Shown: piece after piece, positions 23,645 through 33,770 of the stretch | How the letters are laid out: each line of letters opens with the position of its first letter | Numbering within the stretch: the first letter of the stretch is position 1 | Assembly (NCBI GenBank): GCA_031268385.1 | Contig: JAIRXH010000183.1 | Coordinates: 1 to 38,904, forward strand | Origin: Treponema sp. | Lineage (GTDB): Bacteria > Spirochaetota > Spirochaetia > Treponematales > Breznakiellaceae | Direction: 5' to 3' | DNA: 38,904 nucleotides | The notes under the pieces: model-generated | What the model saw: only the letters and a program-made list of their open reading frames with translations | Databases searched by the model: none | What the model was told of the DNA's origin: nothing | Translations under genes and position numbers: made by a program

Positions 23645-24721
23645 TTACAGCGGGGCGGGCCTTGGGCAGGAGCTTTTCACCCTGTAATACGCGCCCGACG
23701 CCGACGCCTCATGTATGCCGTGCATAATGTCAAGCACATGAAAGGCGAGTTCCCCCGAAGCCCGGTGGGGGCGGTTTTCGGCTATGGCTTCCGCCATGTC
23801 GGTAATGCCAAGGCCCCGGCTGTTGTCCGGATAGTCCTTGAGCAGCGGCACTTCCGACCAGTCCTCCGCCCTTAAGCGCCGCACAAAAACAGGACCGCCG
23901 AATGTATTGGGATCGGGAACGCGGAGGGTCCCTTCGGTTCCGTAAATTTCAACAAAAGGAAGCGTATGGGAATACACGTCGAAGCTGGCAACGAGGGTCC
24001 CCACCGCGCCGTTCTCAAAATCAAGCACGCCCGCGACATGGGTCGGCACATCAACCTTGATAATTTCTCCCCTGCGCGGTTCGCTTGAAATGACCCGCTC
24101 CTTCTGCCCCGTCTGGGCGGAACCCGACACGCGGACAACAGGCCCAATGAGGTTTACAAGACAGGCAAGATAATAGGGACCCATGTCGAACATGGGACCG
24201 GCCCCTTTCTTGTAGTAGAACTCGGGATCAGGATGCCAATGTTCGTGGCCGTGGTTCATGATAAAGGCGCCTGCCGCGACAGGACGTCCTATCCAGCCGT
24301 CGTCAATGAGCTTGCGGCAGGTCTGTATGCCGGCCCCAAGGAAAGTATCGGGAGCGCCCCCTATGCGGACGTTCTTTTTCGCGGCGGCGGTAAGCAGGCC
24401 TTCGGCCTCCTCGCGGTTTACACAAAGCGGCTTTTCATTGTACACATGTTTCCCCGCCTTTATCGCCTCCATGGCAACTTCGTAGTGCCTGAGGGGCTGG
24501 GTAATGTTAAGAACAATATCAATATCGCCGCTTTCAAGCATTTCCCCGGTAGTTTTAAAATGGCGTATGTGGTATTTCCCGGCGGCGGCGGCCGCCCTGT
24601 CCTCTATCTGATCGGTAATGCCGGCCAGTGTAACGCGCCCGCCAAACATGACGCTCAAATTTTCAAGGTAAATACCGCTTATGTTTCCCGCTCCTATAAT
24701 GCCTATGCGAAACTTGTTCAT
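23645..24721 (-). CDS. Gfo/Idh/MocA-family NAD(P)-dependent sugar oxidoreductase
   Basis: The 358-residue product has an N-terminal Rossmann domain (GIIGAGNISG, 7–16) and the family's EKP motif (Glu96-Lys97-Pro98 in YNEKPLC). A C-terminal alpha/beta substrate domain includes FDMGPYYLACLVNLIGP. Members oxidise or reduce cyclitols, glycosides or keto-sugars. I choose ATG 24721, which has GGAGGAG three to four bases upstream; the ATG 12 bases earlier would place that site inside the gene. It is 12 bases downstream of the ThuA-like gene. Together with ThuA and the TIM-barrel enzyme it resembles sets for oxidative glycoside metabolism. Confidence 0.9.
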   Translation of the reverse strand: MNKFRIGIIGAGNISGIYLENLSVMFGGRVTLAGITDQIEDRAAAAAGKYHIRHFKTTGEMLESGDIDIVLNITQPLRHYEVAMEAIKAGKHVYNEKPLCVNREEAEGLLTAAAKKNVRIGGAPDTFLGAGIQTCRKLIDDGWIGRPVAAGAFIMNHGHEHWHPDPEFYYKKGAGPMFDMGPYYLACLVNLIGPVVRVSGSAQTGQKERVISSEPRRGEIIKVDVPTHVAGVLDFENGAVGTLVASFDVYSHTLPFVEIYGTEGTLRVPDPNTFGGPVFVRRLRAEDWSEVPLLKDYPDNSRGLGITDMAEAIAENRPHRASGELAFHVLDIMHGIHEASASGAYYRVKSSCPRPAPL

Positions 24722-24733
24722 GGTCTCCTCCAT

Positions 24734-25459
24734 TTAGTACATACCAACGTTGTTTTTCCACTGATCCGCGGAAAGCCCCTTCTCCAGTGCAACGCGCCTG
24801 CCAGAGGCGGCCCAGATCAGGCCCCGTTTCATCAGTTCCCACGCTTCGGGAATGTCGAACACATCGTTATGATGGCCCAGCGCGTTGTAGAACACCCGTC
24901 CGTGTCCCCATTTCCGCGTCCACACCTGGGGAACATCCACCTCGCCGTTTGCCGAATGATACCATTTGACAACGGGGAACCTCGTGGTCGCAAGCACCTC
25001 GTTGGCGGGATCAACATGAAGATAGTACTGCTCGGAGGACACGTCAAAATCGCCTATCCCTTCGGTAAGGGGGTTTGACTTGCTTGTAATGTTCACCCGG
25101 TATTTGACGCCGTCGCAGCCGGGATGGGCCACCCAGTTGGCGCCCGTCATAAACTGCCAGAGCACATTGGAGCGAAAGGCGTCGCACATGCCCCCATGGC
25201 ATCCGGCAAGCCCGGTTCCGCCTCCCACCGCTTCGGCAATCACCTCAAAAAAAGGTTTGGGCAGCTCGGGACTCATGGTCCACACCGGAACAAAAAGATC
25301 CTGCGCCTTGAGCAGCGCAAGATCCTGAAGTACATCCGTCGTCTCCGATATGGAAACCTCAAAATCTTCCGACTCAAGGAAGGCCTTAAACCGGGCCGAA
25401 ATCAGCTTTGGCTCGTGCCCGTCCCATCCGCCCGAAAGAATCAACGCTTTCTTTTTCAT
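24734..25459 (-). CDS. ThuA-like protein
   Basis: The 241-residue product fits the ThuA (trehalose utilisation) family, a class I glutamine amidotransferase-like fold: ALILSGGWDGHEP start, LAGCHGGMCDAF at the position of the nucleophile elbow, GHGRVFYNALGHHNDVF near the end. ThuA-like proteins accompany Gfo/Idh/MocA oxidoreductases in sugar loci, and some take part in 3-keto-glycoside metabolism; biochemical function is unsettled. GAGGGG lies about six bases before the ATG. It opens a two-gene operon placed right after rpoC, separated from it by two palindromic repeats. Confidence 0.88.
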   Translation of the reverse strand: MKKKALILSGGWDGHEPKLISARFKAFLESEDFEVSISETTDVLQDLALLKAQDLFVPVWTMSPELPKPFFEVIAEAVGGGTGLAGCHGGMCDAFRSNVLWQFMTGANWVAHPGCDGVKYRVNITSKSNPLTEGIGDFDVSSEQYYLHVDPANEVLATTRFPVVKWYHSANGEVDVPQVWTRKWGHGRVFYNALGHHNDVFDIPEAWELMKRGLIWAASGRRVALEKGLSADQWKNNVGMY

Positions 25460-25478
25460 GGCAACCCCTCGTTAAAAT

Positions 25479-25507
25479 ACGCCGATTAACCACACGTTAA
25501 TCAGCGT
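25479..25507. repeat. Type II palindromic repeat, diverged copy
   Basis: ACGCCGATTAAC (25479–25490) and GTTAATCAGCGT (25496–25507) pair with one mismatch around a CACAC loop. The flank TTACCCTGGAGC matches the flank of the copy at 12431–12466 (TTCCCTGGAGC). It directly adjoins the type I repeat next to the rpoC stop, forming a composite unit. Confidence 0.7.
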
Positions 25508-25513
25508 TACCCT

Positions 25514-25571
25514 GGAGCTTGTTCCATCGCAAACAAAGTTTGCGCACCAACCGGGTTTTGGAACAAGCTCC
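25514..25571. repeat. Type I palindromic repeat, copy B, abutting the rpoC stop
   Basis: Outer arms GGAGCTTGTTCCA (25514–25526) and TGGAACAAGCTCC (25559–25571) are perfectly complementary over 13 bases. The inner GCAAAC (25529–25534)–AAA–GTTTGC (25538–25543) is followed by GCACCAAC, as in copy A. The right arm ends at the base before the rpoC stop codon. No U-run follows on either strand, so this is not a classical terminator, though it would block 3'-exonucleases on the rpoC message. Confidence 0.88.
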
Positions 25572-28500
25572 CTATTCTTCCGTTTCTTCCCCTTCGGGGG
25601 TGTTGTACTCTTCCTCTTCGCCCTCGTTTTCCGCTTCGGTGGTAACTTCAAGCCTGCGCCGCTCAAGGATCTCCTGCATGTAAAGATCCAGATCCTGCTG
25701 TTCCTCGTCAAAAAGCTTGATCTGCCGGTACCGCTTCATGCCGGTGCCCGCCGGAATGGGATGCCCTATGATGATGTTTTCCTTAAGACCGCGCAGGTAA
25801 TCGGTTGATCCGGCTATGGCGGCATTGGTAAGCACACGGGTAGTCTCCTGGAAAGACGCGGCGGAAAGGAAGGAATCAATATTGAGGGAAGCCTTGGTAA
25901 TTCCCTGGAACATGGGCTTGGCGACGGCGGGCTGGCCGCCTTCCGCCATGACCCGGCGGTTCTCCTCGTGGAAGCGGTACTTGTCCACCATCGCGCCGTA
26001 GATAAACCGCGTGTCTCCCACAGCGACAATCTCCACCTTCCGCATCATCTGGCGCACAATAACGCCGATGTGTTTGTCATTGATGGAAACCCCCTGGAGG
26101 CGGTACACCTGCTGTATCTCGTCCATGAGGTAACGGTGAAGCGTACTTTCGCCCAGTATGTGCAGCACATCGTGGGGATTAACGGCGCCCATACAGAGCA
26201 TTTCCCCCGCCTCAACGGTATCGCCGTCCCGGACAAGAAGCCGTTTTGCCATGGGGATAAGATGCTTGTATTCCTTGCCGAAACCGTCCTCAACGGTCAC
26301 CACCCGTTTGCCCTTGACGATACCCTTGAAACGGACGATGCCTGAGACCTGTGCAAGGACGGCGGGATTCTTCGGCTTGCGGGCCTCGAAGAGTTCGCTG
26401 ACACGGGGAAGGCCCGACGTAATGTCGGAAGCCTTCGCGGATTCCTTGAAGGTTTTGGCGACAGTCCTGCCGGCATGTACCTTTTCCTCCTCGTCAACCA
26501 GTATGACAGCTCCTCCGGGCAGGAAGTAGGAGGCAACTTCCGTCCCCTCCTCGTCCACAATGAAGATCCTCGGCTGTTTGCTTTCAAACTGAAATTCGGT
26601 GATCCTTTTTTCCGTGTTCCCCGTCTCCTCGTCTATTTCTTCCTTGAGGGTGGAACCGGGGATGATGTCTTCGTATTTCACGGTTCCGCCGGCTTCGGCA
26701 ATGATGGGATCCGAGAAGGGATCGAAAGTGGCGATGGTCGTTTCCGCTTCCACCACTTCTCCTTTCTTGACCACCAGTTCCGAACCGTTGCGTATCTCTA
26801 TTTTTTGATCCTGGCCAATAAGGTACAGGATCTTCCCGTTTTCGGTTTCCTTTACCATGGCGTAGGCTATGTCGGTGGAAAGGATCTCCTTGCCTCCGTG
26901 CCTGATGACAGGCTCGCCCCGGATGATCTTCTTGCCGTTTTCCACGAGGAGGCTGTCCTTCGCGTCGAGGTGGTACTCCTTCATTACCTTGTTGACCAGG
27001 GCGTACCCCTTGCGGGTAAAAAGCCAGTGCCCCGTCGAAAGCTCTACATGAACCCCCATAATGTCACGGATGTACACGGGATATTTGAGGAAAGTCCTGT
27101 TTTCCTCACTTATCTTGGTGGCGACGCCCCCGATATGGAAGGTCCGCATAGTAAGCTGCGTACCCGGCTGGCCTATAGACTGGGCCGCGATGGTTCCCAC
27201 CGCCTCGCCTATATCCACCGAACGGTTTGTTGCCAGGTTGCGGCCATAGCAGCGGCGGCAGACTCCGTGCTTTGCCTCGCAGGTAAGCACCGTTCGTATA
27301 CGCACGGTCTCTATTCCCGCGGTCTCTATGGCGGCGGCTATTTCCTCGGTGATCTCCTCGTTGACATCTATGATAAGTTCCCCCGTGATGGGATGTTTGA
27401 CCCGCTCCAGGGTGTAACGGCCCACAATGCGGTCGGAGAGGGGCTCCACAATATCTTCGCCGTCCTTGATGGCCGAATAGGCAATGCCGTTGATGGTACC
27501 GCAGTCGTCCTCGTTCACCACCACATCCTGGGCTATATCCACAAGCCGCCGCGTCAGGTAACCGGCCTCGGCGGTCTTGAGCGCCGTATCGGCAAGTCCC
27601 TTGCGGGCGCCGTTGGTAGAGATGAAGAATTCGATAACCGAAAGGCCCTCCTTGAAGTTGGACCTGACGGGAAGCTCTATGATGTCCCCGGACGGCTTGG
27701 CCATAAGGCCGCGCATACCGGCAAGCTGACGTATCTGGTTGCGGCTTCCACGGGCGCCGGAGTTCGCCATCATATAAACCGAATTGAAGCCGTCACGATC
27801 CGCTTCCAGGGTCTTCATCATGATATTGGTAAGATCCTCATTGGTCTTTGACCAGACTTCGACAACCCGGTTGTACCGTTCCTCCTGGGTAATATGTCCC
27901 TGACGGTACTGCTTCTGAATGGAATCGACCTCCCTGTTGGCCTTGTTTATCATCTCGGTCTTTTCTTTGGGCACCACAATGTCGTCAACGCCTATGGTGG
28001 CGCCGAAAACCGTCGCGTATTTGTAGCCCGTGGATTTGATGGCGTCGAGCATGCGGACCGTGGTCCAGGAGCCTTTTTCGCCGAAGATATTTTCGATAAG
28101 GGCCCGCAGTTCCTTGTCCTTTAGTTCATAATTGATGAACGGAATTTCAGGCGGCAGTTCCTCGTTGAACACCAGGCGGCCCGCGGTCGTGTCGATAAAG
28201 CCGTCGCGCCCGATTTCCGCCTCATGGCCCACCTTGTCCCACACCGGCAGCTTGGGCGCAGGCGCCCGTATCACCGCCTCCCATTCAAGGGACCCGGCCT
28301 CCACCGCCATGTAGATTTCCTCCACCGTAAAATAGGAAGGTATCCTGTCCTTTGTCTTGTCCCTGGCGGAACCGGGACGCTTGGCGTTAGGCTTGATCCT
28401 TGTAAGGAAGTTAATCCCCAGCACCATATCCTGCGACGGAAACACGATTGTCTTTCCGTTGGCCGGGTTAAGGAGATTGCGGACACTGAGCATGAGGGTC

Positions 28501-29909
28501 CAGCATTCCATCTGGGCCGCCTGGGTAAGGGGCACATGAACCGCCATCTGGTCGCCGTCAAAGTCGGCGTTAAAGGCGTGGCAGACAAGAGGGTGAAGTT
28601 TGATGGCCTTTCCCTCGACAAGCACGGGCTCAAATGCCTGAATCCCCAGCCTGTGCAATGTAGGCGCCCGGTTAAGAAGCACCGGATGTTCCTTGACCAC
28701 CTCGTCAAGGACGGCGAAGACCTCGGAAGTTTCCGCTTCCACCAGCATCTTCGCCTTCTTGATATTGTAGACAACATCCTTGTCGACAAGTTTCTTCATG
28801 ATAAAGGGCTTGAAGAGTTCAAGCGCCATCTTGGTAGGAAGCCCGCACTGCCACATCTTGAGATCGGGCCCGACGGTAATAACGCTCCGGCCCGAATAGT
28901 CAACGCGCTTTCCAAGGAGGTTCTGCCTGAAACGGCCCTGCTTGCCCTTGAGCATGTCGCTTATCGACTTGAGGGGCCGGTTGCTCGCGCCTTTTACCAC
29001 CCGTTTTTTCTTGGAATTGTCGAACAGGGCGTCCACCGCCTCCTGCAGCATGCGCTTTTCGTTTCGTATGATAATATCGGGAGCGTTGAGCATCTGCAGC
29101 CGCTTCAGCCTGTTGTTCCGGTTGATTACCCGGCGGTAGAGATCGTTGAGATCGCTTGTGGCAAAGCGTCCGCCGTCAAGCTGAACCATGGGACGCAGTT
29201 CCGGCGGTATCACCGGGATAACGTCGAGTATCATCCATTCGGGCTTGTTGCTGGAATTGCGGAAATTTTCAACAATGTCAATGCGCTTCAACAGACGCTT
29301 GTCGCTCTTCGTGCCTTTCTCTATCATCTTGGCCCGCAGCTCCGCGGCAATCTGATCGAGGTTGATATTTTCAAGAAGGGTCCGTACAGCCTCGGCGCCC
29401 ATACCGGCGGAGAAGGCCCCGCCGTAACGCTCCAGCGCCTCGTAATATTCCTCCTCGGTAAGGAGCTGCATTTTTTTAAGATCCGTGTCTCCCGAGTCTA
29501 TGACCACGTATTTTTCATAGTAGAGCACCGAACGGAGGGCCGCCATGGGAAGATCCAGAAGCAGGCCCATGCGGCTGGGAACGGAACGGTAGTACCAAAT
29601 ATGCGAAACCGGGGCGGCCAGCTCTATGTGGCCCATCCGCTCGCGGCGCACCTTGAAGTGGGTAACTTCAACGCCGCAGCGGTCGCAGATCACGCCCTTG
29701 TAGCGTATGGACTTGAATTTGCCGCAGTAACATTCCCATTCCTTGGTCGTCCCGAAAATACGCTCGCAAAAAAGGCCGTCTTTTTCGGGCCGAAGCGTCC
29801 GGTAGTTGATAGTCTCCGGTTTCTTCACTTCGCCGTAAGACCAGGCCCGTATCATCTCCGGGGAGGCCAGTTTTATCATGATCGAATCAAAATCCTGAAT
29901 GTCCCGCAT
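25572..29909 (-). CDS. rpoC: RNA polymerase subunit beta'
   Basis: The 1445-residue product is the catalytic clamp subunit. The N-terminal zinc knuckle is CYCGKFK…CDRCG (about 64–80) and the absolutely conserved magnesium-binding NADFDGD is present. A second zinc cluster, [16 protein letters not shown], sits about 850–880, followed by bridge/trigger region [27 protein letters not shown]. The C-terminal AGGGQPAVA-type and GITKASL…[11 protein letters not shown] segments are intact. A short acidic tail ends it. AAGGAG lies seven bases before the ATG. It follows rpoB after 75 bases that contain a type II palindrome. Confidence 0.98.
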   Translation of the reverse strand: MRDIQDFDSIMIKLASPEMIRAWSYGEVKKPETINYRTLRPEKDGLFCERIFGTTKEWECYCGKFKSIRYKGVICDRCGVEVTHFKVRRERMGHIELAAPVSHIWYYRSVPSRMGLLLDLPMAALRSVLYYEKYVVIDSGDTDLKKMQLLTEEEYYEALERYGGAFSAGMGAEAVRTLLENINLDQIAAELRAKMIEKGTKSDKRLLKRIDIVENFRNSSNKPEWMILDVIPVIPPELRPMVQLDGGRFATSDLNDLYRRVINRNNRLKRLQMLNAPDIIIRNEKRMLQEAVDALFDNSKKKRVVKGASNRPLKSISDMLKGKQGRFRQNLLGKRVDYSGRSVITVGPDLKMWQCGLPTKMALELFKPFIMKKLVDKDVVYNIKKAKMLVEAETSEVFAVLDEVVKEHPVLLNRAPTLHRLGIQAFEPVLVEGKAIKLHPLVCHAFNADFDGDQMAVHVPLTQAAQMECWTLMLSVRNLLNPANGKTIVFPSQDMVLGINFLTRIKPNAKRPGSARDKTKDRIPSYFTVEEIYMAVEAGSLEWEAVIRAPAPKLPVWDKVGHEAEIGRDGFIDTTAGRLVFNEELPPEIPFINYELKDKELRALIENIFGEKGSWTTVRMLDAIKSTGYKYATVFGATIGVDDIVVPKEKTEMINKANREVDSIQKQYRQGHITQEERYNRVVEVWSKTNEDLTNIMMKTLEADRDGFNSVYMMANSGARGSRNQIRQLAGMRGLMAKPSGDIIELPVRSNFKEGLSVIEFFISTNGARKGLADTALKTAEAGYLTRRLVDIAQDVVVNEDDCGTINGIAYSAIKDGEDIVEPLSDRIVGRYTLERVKHPITGELIIDVNEEITEEIAAAIETAGIETVRIRTVLTCEAKHGVCRRCYGRNLATNRSVDIGEAVGTIAAQSIGQPGTQLTMRTFHIGGVATKISEENRTFLKYPVYIRDIMGVHVELSTGHWLFTRKGYALVNKVMKEYHLDAKDSLLVENGKKIIRGEPVIRHGGKEILSTDIAYAMVKETENGKILYLIGQDQKIEIRNGSELVVKKGEVVEAETTIATFDPFSDPIIAEAGGTVKYEDIIPGSTLKEEIDEETGNTEKRITEFQFESKQPRIFIVDEEGTEVASYFLPGGAVILVDEEEKVHAGRTVAKTFKESAKASDITSGLPRVSELFEARKPKNPAVLAQVSGIVRFKGIVKGKRVVTVEDGFGKEYKHLIPMAKRLLVRDGDTVEAGEMLCMGAVNPHDVLHILGESTLHRYLMDEIQQVYRLQGVSINDKHIGVIVRQMMRKVEIVAVGDTRFIYGAMVDKYRFHEENRRVMAEGGQPAVAKPMFQGITKASLNIDSFLSAASFQETTRVLTNAAIAGSTDYLRGLKENIIIGHPIPAGTGMKRYRQIKLFDEEQQDLDLYMQEILERRRLEVTTEAENEGEEEEYNTPEGEETEE

Positions 29910-29946
29910 ATATTCTCCTTGTTCGCCGCTGCCGGCCGTTAAAGCG

Positions 29947-29980
29947 GCACTGATTTATTCGCGTTCGAATAAATCAGTGC
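29947..29980. repeat. Type II palindromic repeat between rpoB and rpoC
   Basis: GCACTGATTTATTCG (29947–29961) and CGAATAAATCAGTGC (29966–29980) pair perfectly over 15 bases around CGTT. On the minus strand the rpoB stop TAG runs straight into GGAAGCACTG. Compared with the copy at 12431–12466, G→A and C→T changes in one arm are matched in the other. There is no U-run, so it is unlikely to be a full terminator; it may affect rpoB/rpoC message processing. Confidence 0.88.
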
Positions 29981-29984
29981 TTCC

Positions 29985-32900
29985 CTAGAAATTGGAACCG
30001 GACTTCGTTATCAGTTCATCGTCCCGCTCGGTAAGGGGTATCTGTTTGCCTTTCAGGTCATAGATCGTAAGATCCAGGGCAAGCCCCCGAAGCTCCTGAA
30101 CCAGAACATTGAAAGATTCGGGGACCCCCGCCGTTGTGGAAGGCTCTCCCTTGACAATGGCCTCGTAGATTTTGGATCTGCCCATCATGTCGTCCGACTT
30201 GATGGTAAGGAGTTCCTGCAGGGTATTGGCCGCGCCATACGCCTCAAGCGCCCACACTTCCATTTCGCCGAGCCGCTGGCCGCCGAACTGGGCCTTGCCG
30301 CCCAGAGGCTGCTGGGTTACAAGGGAATAGGGGCCGGTGGATCTCGCGTGCATCTTGTCGTCTACAAGATGATGGAGCTTGAGGAAGTAGATCATCCCGC
30401 AGAAAATGGGATTCACAAAGGGTTCGCCCGTTCTGCCGTCTCTCAGTACGGTCTTGCTGGTAACAGGCAGCCCTGCTTCCCTGAGCTTTTCTTCTATTTG
30501 TTCCGTTGAAGGAGACTGAAACACCGGGGTCGAATACCATTCATCAAGCGTGGAACCCGCCCATCCCAGTTCCGTTTCCAGAAGCTGGCCTATGTTCATG
30601 CGCGAAGGCACCCCAAGCGGGGTAAGGCAAAGGTCCAGGGGAGTGCCGTCTTCCATATACGGCATGTCCTCCTCGGGCAGGATACGGGCAACGACGCCCT
30701 TGTTGCCGTGGCGGCCGGCCATCTTGTCGCCCTCGCGGAGTTTGCGTTTGGTGGCGATAAGCACCTTGACCACTTCATCAACACCGGGGTTAAGATCGTC
30801 CCCTTCGGTACGCTTGAGCCGCTGTATGTCGATGATGGTTCCCTCAATGCCGTGCGGCACCCGGAGGGAAGAATCCCTGACTTCCTTGGCCTTCTCGCCG
30901 AATATCGAGTTAAGGAGCTTGAACTCGGGCGTGGTTTCCGTTTCGCTTTTGGGAGTCACCTTTCCCACAAGAATATCCCCGGAACGAACTTTGGCCCCTA
31001 CCCGGATAATTCCTTCGCCGTCAAGGTTGTCAAGGCTTTTTTCGGACGTGTTGGGAATATCGCGGGTAATCTTCTCCGGCCCCAGCTTGGTTTCCCGCAC
31101 TTCGGTAAGGAATTCCTTGATGTGGATGGAGGTAAACATATCGTCCTTTACCACCCGCTCAGAAATAAGAATGGAATCTTCGTAGTTGTAGCCGTTCCAG
31201 GGCATAAAACCCACAAGTATATTACGGCCCAGCGCCAGTTCCCCGTTTCTCGTAGCGGGTCCGTCGGCAATAACCTGTCCCGCGCTTATTTTTTCGCCCG
31301 TTTTGACAATGGGCCGCTGATTGTAACAGGTATCCTGATTGGTACGCTGGAATTTCACCAGACGGTACACATCAAGGCCCTCGGCGTTGGTTTCGGCTAT
31401 GGCAACCTTGACGCCGGCCTCCGGCTTGATCACAACTTCGTGGGACGTAACGCGGACCACCGTTCCGTTCCGCCTGGCTTTGACAAGCACCCCGGAATCG
31501 TAGGCGCACTTCCCTTCCATTCCCGTACCGACTATGGGAGCTTCGGGGAACACCAGCGGCACCGCCTGCCTCTGCATGTTGGAACCCATGAGCGCGCGGT
31601 TGGCGTCGTCGTGTTCCAGAAAGGGAATGAGGGACGCCGAAACCGAAATGATCTGCTTCGGTGAAACGTCCATATACTGAATGTCTTCGGGAGCGCGGGT
31701 GGTATAATCACCCTGGCGACGGCAGGAGATCTGCTCGTCGGCAAAACTGCCGTTGCTGTTGAGTTTCGCGGAAGCCTGCGCTATGTAGTACCGGTCCTCG
31801 TCCATGGCGGAAAGGTACTCGATGTCGCGCGTGGCGGCCCCCTTGAGCACCCTGCGGTACGGGGTCTCAAGGAACCCGTATTCGTTCACCCTGGTGTAAT
31901 TCGCCAGTGAAACAATGAGGCCGATATTCGGCCCCTCCGGGGTTTCTATGGGACACATGCGGCCGTAATGGGTGTAGTGAACATCCCGCACCTCAAAGCC
32001 CGCCCGGTCGCGGGAAAGCCCGCCCGGCCCCAGGGCGTTGAGCCTCCGTTTGTGGGTCAGTTCCGCGAGGGGATTCACCTGATCCATAAACTGGGAAAGC
32101 TGGCTGGAGCCGAAGAATTCCTTGATCGCCGCCACGACCGGCTTTATGGAAATAAGATCCTGCGGCTTGATGGTATCCGTTTCCTTGAGGCTCATCCGTT
32201 CTTTGGCGATACGCTCCATACGGCTAAAGGCGGTCTTCATGGTGTTGGCCATGAGTTCCCCAACAGAACGCACCCGCCGGTTTCCCAGATGATCAATATC
32301 ATCGATATTTTCTTCCCCAACCCAGACCTGGATGAGGAATTTCATCGTCGCGATAATGTCCTGTTTGGTAAGGGTAAAATCGGTCAGGGGCGGTTTGAAG
32401 TCAAATTTTTTGTTGAGTTTGTAGCGTCCCACCTTTCCAAGATCGTAACGGCGGCTGGTAAAAAACATCCCCAGAAGATCCTTTTCCGCGGCATCCACGG
32501 TGATCGTTTCACCGGGCATGAGGACGGAATAAACCGCCGAAAGGGCGTCTTCCCGGGAAGGCTCGTCACGCAGGGCGTCTTCCCGGCCAAATTTGATCTC
32601 TTCCCGCTCGAAGCAGTTGAGAAGCATAAGGGAATTGAGGGAACCTTCCGCTTCAAAGTCAATAACTTCCACAGAGGAGATTCCGTTGGAAAGGAGTTCA
32701 TCGACATTATGGGGATGGAGTTTTTCTCCGGCGCGGTACAGCTTCTTTTTCCCCCGCTTGTCATCTTCCCTGCCGCCGGCGTTTTTGGCGTTTTCCTTCA
32801 TTTCCCGGGCAATCTCTTTCGCCGTCCTGGCGCCTCCTTCCTTTGGCTCTTTGACGGCGGCCGCCTCTCCCGGTTTTTCATCGTTCTCGTTCACCCACAC

Positions 32901-33632
32901 CGGAACGGCAAGAACGCCCCCGGACAGCTTTTCCCGTGTTTCCCTGTCGTCCTTAATTTCGACGATCCGGGTCTTGTAAAACGCGTTGATAATATCCTCA
33001 CGGGTTTCATAGCCCAGCGCCCGGAGGAAGATCGATCCCAGAATACGCTTCTTCCGGTCTATTTTGGCGTAGATGAGTTCCCGCTTCTGGTCAATTTCGA
33101 ATTCCAGCCAGGACCCCCTGTACGGGATGATGCGGGAAGAAAAAATCCCCTTTTCATGGCTGAAGATAACCCCCGGGGAGCGGTGAATCTGGGAGACGAC
33201 TACACGTTCGGCGCCGTTTATAATGAAGGTACCCCGCTCGGTCATGACGGGAATATCCCCCATGTAAATGTCTTTCTGGCGTATTTCGCCTGTCTGCTGG
33301 AAGATAAGGTTGATCCGCGCCTTGAGGGAAACCGCGTAGGTTAGGCCCTTCTGTTTGCAGTCCTGTTCGGAAAATTTGACGGTATTCTCATCAAGGATGT
33401 AATACTCGTATTCCAGCACCATGTCGCCGTTGGGGCTTTCAACAGGAAAGGTATTCCTGAAGACTTCCTCCAGCCCCTGAATTTCAGGTTTTTCCCCCGC
33501 CCTGAGTTTTTCCCGCTGGAGAAACCGCTCGTAGGAACAAAGCTGTATATCAATCAGATCCGGCAGGTCCATTACATCCTGAATGTCCTTGCCCACATAG
33601 ATCCTCTTCACGGCCGTTTTCCCTTTTACCAT
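29985..33632 (-). CDS. rpoB: RNA polymerase subunit beta with spirochaete-type Asn at the rifampicin site
   Basis: The 1215-residue product has the expected order and signatures, including the rifampicin pocket [20 protein letters not shown] and the active-site end [20 protein letters not shown]. The residue equivalent to E. coli Ser531 is Asn532 ([12 protein letters not shown]); Asp516 and His526 equivalents are retained. A charged, low-complexity stretch (about 265–320, rich in Lys, Glu, Ala) lies in the first third, making the protein somewhat longer than I recall for other treponemes. I start at ATG 33632, preceded by GGGGGAAA; the frame extends 36 bases further without a better site. An attenuator-like hairpin lies upstream. 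Confidence 0.97.
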   Translation of the reverse strand: MVKGKTAVKRIYVGKDIQDVMDLPDLIDIQLCSYERFLQREKLRAGEKPEIQGLEEVFRNTFPVESPNGDMVLEYEYYILDENTVKFSEQDCKQKGLTYAVSLKARINLIFQQTGEIRQKDIYMGDIPVMTERGTFIINGAERVVVSQIHRSPGVIFSHEKGIFSSRIIPYRGSWLEFEIDQKRELIYAKIDRKKRILGSIFLRALGYETREDIINAFYKTRIVEIKDDRETREKLSGGVLAVPVWVNENDEKPGEAAAVKEPKEGGARTAKEIAREMKENAKNAGGREDDKRGKKKLYRAGEKLHPHNVDELLSNGISSVEVIDFEAEGSLNSLMLLNCFEREEIKFGREDALRDEPSREDALSAVYSVLMPGETITVDAAEKDLLGMFFTSRRYDLGKVGRYKLNKKFDFKPPLTDFTLTKQDIIATMKFLIQVWVGEENIDDIDHLGNRRVRSVGELMANTMKTAFSRMERIAKERMSLKETDTIKPQDLISIKPVVAAIKEFFGSSQLSQFMDQVNPLAELTHKRRLNALGPGGLSRDRAGFEVRDVHYTHYGRMCPIETPEGPNIGLIVSLANYTRVNEYGFLETPYRRVLKGAATRDIEYLSAMDEDRYYIAQASAKLNSNGSFADEQISCRRQGDYTTRAPEDIQYMDVSPKQIISVSASLIPFLEHDDANRALMGSNMQRQAVPLVFPEAPIVGTGMEGKCAYDSGVLVKARRNGTVVRVTSHEVVIKPEAGVKVAIAETNAEGLDVYRLVKFQRTNQDTCYNQRPIVKTGEKISAGQVIADGPATRNGELALGRNILVGFMPWNGYNYEDSILISERVVKDDMFTSIHIKEFLTEVRETKLGPEKITRDIPNTSEKSLDNLDGEGIIRVGAKVRSGDILVGKVTPKSETETTPEFKLLNSIFGEKAKEVRDSSLRVPHGIEGTIIDIQRLKRTEGDDLNPGVDEVVKVLIATKRKLREGDKMAGRHGNKGVVARILPEEDMPYMEDGTPLDLCLTPLGVPSRMNIGQLLETELGWAGSTLDEWYSTPVFQSPSTEQIEEKLREAGLPVTSKTVLRDGRTGEPFVNPIFCGMIYFLKLHHLVDDKMHARSTGPYSLVTQQPLGGKAQFGGQRLGEMEVWALEAYGAANTLQELLTIKSDDMMGRSKIYEAIVKGEPSTTAGVPESFNVLVQELRGLALDLTIYDLKGKQIPLTERDDELITKSGSNF

Positions 33633-33682
33633 TGATTTCCCCCATGCAATCCGTATAGCCTGCCGCATTTCCGAATAAAAGG

Positions 33683-33716
33683 ATCCTTCAGAAACCCGGC
33701 CGGATTTCTGAAGGAT
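33683..33716 (-). terminator. Attenuator-like hairpin between rplL and rpoB
   Basis: ATCCTTCAGAAA (33683–33694) and TTTCTGAAGGAT (33705–33716) form a perfect 12-base stem with a GC-rich loop. On the minus strand CCTTTTATT follows, a short U-run. A partial terminator here would lower rpoBC expression relative to the L7/L12 gene, as known in E. coli. The rest of the 138-base gap holds nothing else I can support. Confidence 0.65.
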
Positions 33717-33770
33717 TCCCCCCTTGAGAATCGAGACTGTATGTTTCCGGGATTTCCGGACAAAACCAGG

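Noticed and set aside
28224-29942. 572-codon plus-strand open frame opposite rpoC
   Set aside because: It is antisense to conserved rpoC sequence, has no motifs or ribosome-binding site, and arises from high-GC codon bias of the real gene.
29947-29980. rpoB–rpoC palindrome as a rho-independent terminator
   Set aside because: No U-run follows on the minus strand, and ending transcription before rpoC would be harmful; classed as a repeat.
31968-33344. 458-codon plus-strand open frame opposite rpoB (and a similar one at 26475–27851 opposite rpoC)
   Set aside because: Antisense shadows of highly conserved genes; no protein family resemblance.
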